Origin: Mammaliicoccus lentus
GTDB lineage: Bacteria; Bacillota; Bacilli; Staphylococcales; Staphylococcaceae
Direction of reading: 5' to 3'
DNA: 64,000 nucleotides
Assembly: GCF_002902755.1 (NCBI RefSeq)
Contig: NZ_PPRS01000001.1
Span: forward strand, 1-64,000
The translations under genes were made by a program, and so were the position numbers. The notes beneath the pieces were generated by a model. That model ran no database searches, was not told the origin of the DNA, and saw only the letters and a program-made list of their open reading frames with translations. Of this stretch, positions 58,071 to 64,000 are shown piece after piece (position 1 is the stretch's first letter; every line of letters starts with the position of its first letter).

Positions 58071-59171
58071 TTACACGTTAAATCTGAAGTGAACGACGTC
58101 TCCGTCTTTCATTAAATAGTCTTTACCTTCAAGTCTTACTTTGCCCGCTTCTTTAGCTCCAACCATTCCATTATTACTTAATAAGTCATCATAACTTACT
58201 GTTTCTGCCCTAATAAATCCTCTTTCGAAGTCTGTATGAATAATTCCAGCACATTGTGGGGCTGTCATACCTTCTATAAATGTCCAAGCTCTTACTTCTT
58301 GTTCACCTGCTGTAAAGTATGTTGCTAATCCTAATAGGTTATATGAAGCTCGTATTAATTTATCTAGACCTGCTTCTTCTACACCTAAATCTTCTAAGAA
58401 CATTTCACGGTCTTCATCATCTAATGTTGCAAGTTCTTCTTCTATTTTCGCTGAAATAACAATAACTTCTGACCCTTCATTATCTGCGTATTCTTTGATT
58501 TGTTTCACATATTCATTGTCTTCAGGATTTGCTACTTCATCTTCAGCTACGTTTGCTACATATAACATAGGTTTTGCTGTTAATAAGCTTAAGTGTTTTA
58601 AAATAGTTTTTTCTTCGGCTGTAAACTCTATGCTTCTTACTGGTTCATTATTTTCTAATGTTTCTTTAATTTTTGCTAATAATTTTTCTTCGGCAACAGC
58701 TTCTTTATCTTTTTGTTTCGCCATTTTCGCGACTCTTTCATAGCGTTTTTCTACTGACTCTAAGTCAGCTAACACTAATTCCATATTAATAACTTCTATG
58801 TCATCGATTGGGTCTACTTTACCTGAAACGTGCGTAACATTTTCATCTTCAAATGCACGTACAACTTGACATACAGCATCTACTTCACGGATGTGTGATA
58901 AGAATTTATTCCCTAATCCTTCACCTTTAGAAGCACCTTTAACGATACCTGCTATATCTGTAAATTCAAAAGCAGTTGGTACTGTTTTCTTTGGTTTAAC
59001 TAATTTAGTTAATTCTTGTAAACGATGATCCGGCACCTCTACGATACCAACGTTTGGATCAATTGTAGCGAAAGGATAGTTTGCCGCTAATGCTCCCGCC
59101 TTTGTTATTGCGTTAAATAATGTAGATTTCCCAACGTTTGGTAAACCTACGATACCAGCTGTTAATGCCAT
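58071..59171 (-). CDS. ychF: redox-regulated ATPase YchF
   Basis: A 366-residue Obg-type P-loop protein. It has Walker A GLPNVGKST (about 9-17) in MALTAGIVGLPNVGKST, switch residues DIAGIVKGASKGEG, and a C-terminal TGS domain. YchF prefers ATP and associates with ribosomes. The ATG at 59169-59171 is chosen since AAGGTG lies 7 bases before; an upstream GTG overlaps that site. It overlaps the end of the DUF951 gene closely. Confidence 0.95.
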   Translation of the reverse strand: MALTAGIVGLPNVGKSTLFNAITKAGALAANYPFATIDPNVGIVEVPDHRLQELTKLVKPKKTVPTAFEFTDIAGIVKGASKGEGLGNKFLSHIREVDAVCQVVRAFEDENVTHVSGKVDPIDDIEVINMELVLADLESVEKRYERVAKMAKQKDKEAVAEEKLLAKIKETLENNEPVRSIEFTAEEKTILKHLSLLTAKPMLYVANVAEDEVANPEDNEYVKQIKEYADNEGSEVIVISAKIEEELATLDDEDREMFLEDLGVEEAGLDKLIRASYNLLGLATYFTAGEQEVRAWTFIEGMTAPQCAGIIHTDFERGFIRAETVSYDDLLSNNGMVGAKEAGKVRLEGKDYLMKDGDVVHFRFNV

Positions 59172-59172
59172 T

Positions 59173-59370
59173 TTATTCACCTTGTCCTTTTTCTAATATT
59201 TTTTTGATTTTTTTATCAAATTCTTGCCTTGGTAACATTATACTACGTGAACAACCTTCACATTTAATTCTAACGTCTGCTCCCAATCTTATGATTTTAA
59301 ATCTATTGACGCCACATGCATGTTGTTTTTTCATTTCTACAATATCATTTAAGTCATATGATTTTATCAT
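59173..59370 (-). CDS. DUF951 domain protein
   Basis: A 65-residue protein of the DUF951 family. It has EMKKQHACGVNRFKI, GADVRIKCEGC and RSIMLPRQEF; the two Cys-containing motifs resemble a zinc site. It lies one base before ychF and is almost always found next to it. The function is not known. Confidence 0.9.
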   Translation of the reverse strand: MIKSYDLNDIVEMKKQHACGVNRFKIIRLGADVRIKCEGCSRSIMLPRQEFDKKIKKILEKGQGE

Positions 59371-59393
59371 GAAACAGCCTCCATTTTAGATAT

Positions 59394-60278
59394 TTATTGA
59401 ATATTATTTGGATTATATGAAACCATAGTTGGTATTGGTGATTGTATGCCTTCTTTATCGAAGAATGATTTTATTTCTCTTCTTAAAATACGTGCACCTG
59501 TACCATGTGCGTTTGGTTCTGTTTCTCCTGCAATTTTTATAGTAGCTTCACCTGCTGTTACAGTTTCTACTCCTAATATTTCAGGTTCATTAACAAAAAT
59601 TGCATATTTTTCTTTTATAGTTGGTAAAAACACTTCTAATTTTTGTTCTACTTTATCTAGATTTTCTTTAATAGAAACAGGTATTTCTACAATAGCCATA
59701 CCATTGTGAATTGAGAAGTTTACTATTTCGTTCATAGTTCCATTTGGTAAGATTGTTAAATCTCCTTCAAAGGATAAGATTCTTGTTGATCGCATACCAA
59801 TAGATTGTACAGTACCTTCTGCTACTGTTGTCCCAGTCGTATTAATTTTTACATAATCTCCGACGTCAAATTGATTTTCAAATATAATAAAGAATCCTGT
59901 TATGACATCTTTTACTAATGCTTGTGCACCAAAACCGATTGCTAAACCGACTACTCCAGCTCCGGCAATGATACTTTCTACTCTAATCCCTAAATTACTT
60001 AAGATAGTTGTAGCAACAATAAACCAAACTACGTATGAAACTACATTCTGTAATAAGTTTACCATTGTTTTTGCACGTTTGTTAGACTTCCCTACCCGCT
60101 TCGTTCCATATTTAGTAGTGAAGAATTTTTCTATTAATTTATGCAATATTTTAATGATTATAAACGCGAGTATAATATAAAATAAGCCAATAAATATCTG
60201 TTCTATCCATTTCTGCCAATTGTCAGGGTTCATAAATGGATCAATTAATTTATGGATGATGTTGTTTATTTTTTTCAA
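59394..60278 (-). CDS. MscS family mechanosensitive channel
   Basis: A 294-residue protein. It has three membrane helices (about 25-45, 65-85 and the pore helix around 95-120), then the characteristic GAGVVGLAIGFGAQALVKD pore-lining sequence and a soluble beta/vestibule domain. It is expected to release solutes on hypo-osmotic shock. It sits between parB and DUF951 in a conserved string. Confidence 0.92.
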   Translation of the reverse strand: MKKINNIIHKLIDPFMNPDNWQKWIEQIFIGLFYIILAFIIIKILHKLIEKFFTTKYGTKRVGKSNKRAKTMVNLLQNVVSYVVWFIVATTILSNLGIRVESIIAGAGVVGLAIGFGAQALVKDVITGFFIIFENQFDVGDYVKINTTGTTVAEGTVQSIGMRSTRILSFEGDLTILPNGTMNEIVNFSIHNGMAIVEIPVSIKENLDKVEQKLEVFLPTIKEKYAIFVNEPEILGVETVTAGEATIKIAGETEPNAHGTGARILRREIKSFFDKEGIQSPIPTMVSYNPNNIQ

Positions 60279-60290
60279 TTTTGCACCTCT

Positions 60291-61124
60291 TTACTGTTCT
60301 AACAATAATTCTATTATTCTTTTATACTCAGATTCTGAATTGAATTCAAGTGATATCTTGCCAGACTTTTTCGTTTTATGAATATCAATATTAGTTCCAA
60401 ATTTTTCTTTTAATTGATACTCATGTTTCATAATAAATTGCGGCTTATTTTGATGAGCTTTACTTTTTGGTTTTCCTTTTTCATTTAAGAGTTTCACATG
60501 CTCTTCCAACGCCCTAACACTCATATGTTCTTTGATGACTTTTTTGGCGACCTCAACAATGTTATGTTCTTTTTCTAAACCTAGTAGCGTTCTTCCATGT
60601 GCACTAGATAACTGATCTTCATTAATCATATTTTTAACACTTGGTGGCAGATTAAGTAGCCTTAAGACATTTGCGATGTATGATCGTGACTTACCTAATC
60701 TATCAGCAACTTGCTGTTGTCTCAAGTTTAATTCTTCCATCATCGTCGCATAACTTTTCGCTTCTTCTAAAGGTTTTAAATTTTCTCGTTGCAGATTTTC
60801 GATAATGGCTAATTCTAGCATTTCTTCATCTGTTAAGCCTTTAATAATTGCTGGGACAGTCTGCTTACCGGCTAATTGACTAGCCCGAAAACGCCTTTCA
60901 CCTACAACAATATCGTACCCTTTAATCGTTTCTCTGACGACGATAGGTTGTAACACACCATGCTGTGAAATGGATTGGGTTAAATCTTGTAATGCTACTT
61001 CATCAAAAAACTGTCGTGGTTGATAAGGATTTCTTCTTAATTTATCTAATGGAATTTCAATAATTTGATCACTACTATGGTTATAAGAAATTTTTTGAGT
61101 TAATTCATAATTTCTTTCTTTCAT
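60291..61124 (-). CDS. parB: ParB/Spo0J chromosome partitioning protein
   Basis: A 277-residue ParB-family CTPase. It has NPYQPRQFF, the CTP-binding GERRFRASQLAG, an HTH with EMLELAIIENLQRENLKPLE and SRSYIANVLRLL, and a short dimer tail. No parA lies beside it, as in S. aureus. A parS-like site lies 26 bases before its start codon. It probably loads condensin near the origin. Confidence 0.92.
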   Translation of the reverse strand: MKERNYELTQKISYNHSSDQIIEIPLDKLRRNPYQPRQFFDEVALQDLTQSISQHGVLQPIVVRETIKGYDIVVGERRFRASQLAGKQTVPAIIKGLTDEEMLELAIIENLQRENLKPLEEAKSYATMMEELNLRQQQVADRLGKSRSYIANVLRLLNLPPSVKNMINEDQLSSAHGRTLLGLEKEHNIVEVAKKVIKEHMSVRALEEHVKLLNEKGKPKSKAHQNKPQFIMKHEYQLKEKFGTNIDIHKTKKSGKISLEFNSESEYKRIIELLLEQ

Positions 61125-61150
61125 TTCATCACCGCGTCTATCCTTTAATT

Positions 61151-61166
61151 TGTTTCACGTAAAACA
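61151..61166. promoter_or_regulatory. parS-like site
   Basis: TGTTTCACGTAAAACA differs from the parS consensus TGTTTCACGTGAAACA by one base. It lies directly upstream of parB, a common place for parS. Confidence 0.75.
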
Positions 61167-61248
61167 TGCACACTAAATTATAACAATTTTAAACACCTTA
61201 TGCACAAAAGAAAAATTAACGGATAAATTAAAATATTCAGAAAAGTTG

Positions 61249-61277
61249 TTGACAAAAAAATAAGCGCATAGTAATGT
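61249..61277 (+). promoter_or_regulatory. metI operon promoter
   Basis: -35 TTGACA (61249-61254), a 17-base spacer and -10 TAATGT (61272-61277). Transcription would begin near 61284, at the head of the T-box leader. Confidence 0.8.
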
Positions 61278-61283
61278 GTAATA

Positions 61284-61665
61284 TATCAACAACGAAATAA
61301 TAATTAAAAGCACGATAAAAAGGAAAGTAAATCTTAGCACTGCAATTAACAGAGAGTTCCTATTTGCTGAAAGGGAATATTGAAAGAAAGATTGAAAATG
61401 GCCTTGGAGTGGTGACATCGATATTGAGGTGTCAACGGGATCGCCCGTTATAGCGATACAGTATTAAAATCTCTTATATTGATGGCGTACTGGAAATTTT
61501 TTGTACTATTCCTTTTCTGCCACTGTATATTTTATTAAGAGATGGCGTACTTATAGAGGTGATGTCAGCAATGTCATTACAAACAAAGGTGGTACCGCGA
61601 GCTAAGCTTTCGTCCTTTACATCCGAATCATTTCGGGTTTAAAGGACGGAAGCTTTTTTTATTTT
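61284..61665 (+). promoter_or_regulatory. methionine T-box leader
   Basis: It contains an ATG specifier codon (61398-61400) in a stem I context, the conserved T-box AAGGTGGTACCGCG (61586-61599), and a terminator of AAGCTTTCGTCCTTTA/TAAAGGACGGAAGCTT with a T run (61604-61665). The TGGT bulge matches an acceptor ACCA. Uncharged tRNA-Met would stabilise the antiterminator and raise met gene expression. A direct repeat GATGGCGTACT occurs at 61481 and 61541 within the linker. Confidence 0.93.
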
Positions 61666-61692
61666 TATATTTAATTAGGGAGGAAGGCAATT

Positions 61693-62799
61693 ATGAAATC
61701 TACTCAACTCGCTCAAATTTCATTAACAAAAGATCGAACGGGAGCAACAACAAATCCAATTTATCTTTCTACAGCTTATCAACACGAAAAATTAGGTTGT
61801 TCTACTGGATTTGATTATACAAGAACTAAAAACCCAACTCGCTCACAATTTGAAGAAGCTTTTGCAAAACTTGAAGGTGGAAAATACTCATTTGCAACTT
61901 CAAGTGGTATGGCTAGCATTCAATTGATTTGTAACTTATTTAAACCAAATGATGAAATACTTGTTTCTTTTGATTTATATGGTGGCACATTTAGACTTTT
62001 TGAATTTTATGAGAAACAATACAATATTAAATTTAAATACATCGATTTTTCAAATATTGATGAAGTAAATGCTTCTTTAACTGAAAATACTAGAGCATTC
62101 TTTATCGAACCAATATCAAACCCGTTAATGTTCTCGGTTGATTTAGATCCATTGTATGCAATAGCCCAAGAACATAACATTTTAACAATCATTGATAATA
62201 CATTTTTAACACCGTATCTATCAACTCCATTAAAAGATGGTGCAGATATCGTTTTACATTCTGCTACTAAATATATAAGCGGACACAATGATGTATTAGC
62301 AGGTGTTGTAACAGTAACAGATGATAACTTAGGTGAATTACTCGGACAATTTCACAATATGATCGGCGCTACACTTTCACCGTTCGATAGTTATTTACTA
62401 GTACGTGGTTTGAAAACCTTACATCTAAGATTAGACCGTGCTACAGAAAACGCTCGAAAATTAGCTGAGTCACTTCAATCAGTAAACAGCATAGAAGAAG
62501 TTCTTTATTCAGGAAGAACAGGCATGTTAAGCATCAGATTGAAACAAGACTATAGCGTAGATCGATTTTTACAAAATATAGATTTATGTATTTTTGCTGA
62601 AAGCCTAGGTGGTACAGAAACGTTCATCACTTTCCCGTATACGCAAACGCATGTCGATATGGCTGATGAAGAAAAAGACAAACGTGGCATTGATGAATAC
62701 TTACTTCGTCTATCAATAGGAATTGAAGATTACGAAGACATCTACCAAGACATACTTCAAGCTCTGAAAAAATCAAAAAAAGAAGGAGTGTCATTATGA
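61693..62799 (+). CDS. metI: cystathionine gamma-synthase / O-acetylhomoserine thiolyase
   Basis: A 368-residue PLP enzyme. It has ARG-free start STAYQHEKLG, the phosphate-binding SSGMASIQL and the PLP Lys in LHSATKYISGHND. It makes cystathionine from O-acylhomoserine and cysteine. GGAGG precedes the ATG. It overlaps metC by 4 bases (ATGA), so translation is coupled. Confidence 0.93.
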   Translation: MKSTQLAQISLTKDRTGATTNPIYLSTAYQHEKLGCSTGFDYTRTKNPTRSQFEEAFAKLEGGKYSFATSSGMASIQLICNLFKPNDEILVSFDLYGGTFRLFEFYEKQYNIKFKYIDFSNIDEVNASLTENTRAFFIEPISNPLMFSVDLDPLYAIAQEHNILTIIDNTFLTPYLSTPLKDGADIVLHSATKYISGHNDVLAGVVTVTDDNLGELLGQFHNMIGATLSPFDSYLLVRGLKTLHLRLDRATENARKLAESLQSVNSIEEVLYSGRTGMLSIRLKQDYSVDRFLQNIDLCIFAESLGGTETFITFPYTQTHVDMADEEKDKRGIDEYLLRLSIGIEDYEDIYQDILQALKKSKKEGVSL

Positions 62800-63968
62800 G
62801 CTATTCAAAAGAAACTTCATTAATTTTAGACTCAACTCGCGGACATGAACATTTATCAAGTAACCAACCATTATATTATTCATCAACATTTCACCAACAT
62901 ACACTAGGTGAAAATCAAGAATTTGATTATGCAAGAAGTGGAAATCCAAATAGAAAGTTGCTAGAAGAAAAATTAGCTAAATTAGAAGACGGTCAGTATG
63001 GATTTGCTTTTAGTTCAGGAATTGCAGCTATCACTGCAGTGTTTCTCACATTAGAACCTGGAGACCATGTTATTTTGCCGGATGATGTATACGGCGGTAC
63101 TTTTAGACTAACCGAACAAATTCTTAAAAAATTTAAAATCGAATTTACAACAGTTGACCAGACTGATTTAAACCAAGTTGAAAACGCAGTTCAACCTAAT
63201 ACAAAGCTCATCTACGTTGAAACACCTTCCAATCCACTATTTAAAGTGACAGATATTGATGGAGTTGGACAGATAGCACGACGTAACGATGCACTATTGG
63301 CAGTTGATAACACATTTATGACACCACTTGGACAGTCACCTCTTAAATTAGGCGCTGACATCGTTGTTCACTCTGCTACTAAGTTTTTAGGCGGCCATAG
63401 TGATTTGATTGCAGGAGCAGTTGTCGTGAATGATCCTAAATTAAAAGAAGATATTTATCTCATTCAAAATGGAACAGGATCAGGTCTAAGTGTGTACGAT
63501 TCATGGACACTTGCGAAGCATTTAAAAACATTACCAATTCGATTTAAACAAAGTGTTCATAATGCTGAACAAATATATAGATATTTAATAACAAATGAAG
63601 CGATTGAAACTGTTTATTATCCAATTACTAATGACACACACCTAAGACAAGCTAAAAATGGTGGTGCTGTTATTGGATTTAGACTTAAAGACGAGTCAAA
63701 AGCACAGTCATTTGTAGATCATCTCAATATTCCACTTGTTTCAGTTAGTTTAGGTGGTGTCGAAACGATACTTTCTCATCCTGCTACAATGAGTCACGCT
63801 GCAATACCAGAAGAAATTAGAGCAGAGCGTGGTATTACTAACGGTTTGTTCAGACTCTCAGTCGGATTAGAAGATGTCAAAGAATTGATTACAGATATCG
63901 ATTGGGCATTAAAGGAGGCTATATATGAAGATGAAAGAGGCGTTGAAGAATCGTATCTTAATAGCTGA
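62796..63968 (+). CDS. metC: cystathionine beta-lyase
   Basis: A 390-residue PLP enzyme of the same family. It has YARSGNPNRKLLE, SSGIAAITAV and the PLP Lys in VVHSATKFLGGHSD. It splits cystathionine to homocysteine, the next step after MetI. Its last 44 bases overlap the next gene's start. AAGGAG precedes the ATG. Confidence 0.93.
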   Translation: MSYSKETSLILDSTRGHEHLSSNQPLYYSSTFHQHTLGENQEFDYARSGNPNRKLLEEKLAKLEDGQYGFAFSSGIAAITAVFLTLEPGDHVILPDDVYGGTFRLTEQILKKFKIEFTTVDQTDLNQVENAVQPNTKLIYVETPSNPLFKVTDIDGVGQIARRNDALLAVDNTFMTPLGQSPLKLGADIVVHSATKFLGGHSDLIAGAVVVNDPKLKEDIYLIQNGTGSGLSVYDSWTLAKHLKTLPIRFKQSVHNAEQIYRYLITNEAIETVYYPITNDTHLRQAKNGGAVIGFRLKDESKAQSFVDHLNIPLVSVSLGGVETILSHPATMSHAAIPEEIRAERGITNGLFRLSVGLEDVKELITDIDWALKEAIYEDERGVEESYLNS

Positions 63969-64000
63969 CGGAGCAATGGGTACAATCCTTTATTCAGAAG
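63925..64000 (+). CDS. homocysteine S-methyltransferase / methylenetetrahydrofolate reductase, 5' end only
   Basis: The frame starts MKMKEALKNRILIADGAMGT and runs off the window. ADGAMGT is the start of the homocysteine S-methyltransferase domain. In staphylococci a bifunctional protein follows metI-metC. AAAGGAGG lies 5 bases before the ATG, inside metC. Only 25 codons are visible, so the C-terminal reductase domain is inferred. Confidence 0.8.
   Translation, partial: MKMKEALKNRILIADGAMGTILYSE

Noticed and set aside
61173-61418. 81-codon minus-strand frame
   Set aside because: It runs over the met promoter and T-box leader; no coding evidence.

Overview
The window is low-GC Firmicute DNA with a staphylococcal gene order. 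It carries recR-ebfC-dnaX-SRP RNA-treRCP-gltDB/gltC, xpt-pbuX-guaB-guaA, rpsF-ssb-rpsR, ychF, parB and a methionine T-box ahead of metI-metC. The proteins read as Staphylococcaceae (for example SSB, S18, GuaA and GuaB). Features such as the ykfABC-like operon and a type I pantothenate kinase suggest a Staphylococcus or Mammaliicoccus species other than S. aureus; that assignment is an inference.

Layout. 1-0.3 kb: tandem promoters and boxA-like leader of an rRNA operon lying off the left edge. 0.3-8.9 kb: patatin-like lipase, recR, ebfC, dnaX, a GNAT, SRP RNA and the trehalose operon with its TreR operator. 8.9-12.6 kb: murein-peptide recycling operon (LD-carboxypeptidase, Ala-Glu epimerase, NlpC/P60) next to a beta-lactamase-like serine hydrolase. 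12.7-22.5 kb: tRNA-Ser(UGA), glutamate synthase gltBD with divergent gltC, a 3-methyladenine glycosylase and a YibE/YibF pair. 22.6-34.8 kb: mixed metabolism, including an MFS transporter, an opine-dehydrogenase-like gene with rocD, and a guanidine-I riboswitch with two SMR pumps. It also holds DUF4097/DUF1700 genes cut by a rearrangement. 35-36.2 kb: a frameshifted Gfo/Idh/MocA oxidoreductase. 36.2-41.4 kb: guanine riboswitch-controlled xpt-pbuX-guaB-guaA. 41.5-49 kb: a SigB-type stress gene, GNAT, nitronate monooxygenase, nitroreductase, a Na+ symporter and a frameshifted DASS carrier. 49-56.7 kb: an accessory block (HTH/coiled-coil protein, alpha/beta hydrolase, CoaA, cysteine-peptidase-like protein, Pyr_excise-like protein plus YbgA, DUF2785, an Abi/HEPN defence gene and a candidate small RNA). 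56.8-61.2 kb: rpsR-ssb-rpsF, ychF, DUF951, mscS, parB with a parS-like site. 61.2-64 kb: met T-box, metI, metC and the start of a homocysteine methyltransferase gene that runs off the right edge.

Many control elements can be read directly: an S6:S18-type leader, a guanine riboswitch, a guanidine-I riboswitch, a Met T-box, a TreR operator set exactly between -35 and -10, a GltC-type box and a SigB promoter. A dispersed repeat family, usually carrying a GGCTGGGACAT-type hairpin, sits after several genes.

The most unusual signals are four gene lesions between 31.6 and 48.3 kb (one lost start codon, one two-gene deletion scar, two homopolymer frameshifts), and the rpsR-adjacent scar. The latter has an integrase-like tail, an Abi HEPN gene and a promoter-terminator small RNA unit that may be an orphan antitoxin. 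No complete new multi-gene system is demonstrated; the best candidates are listed as findings.
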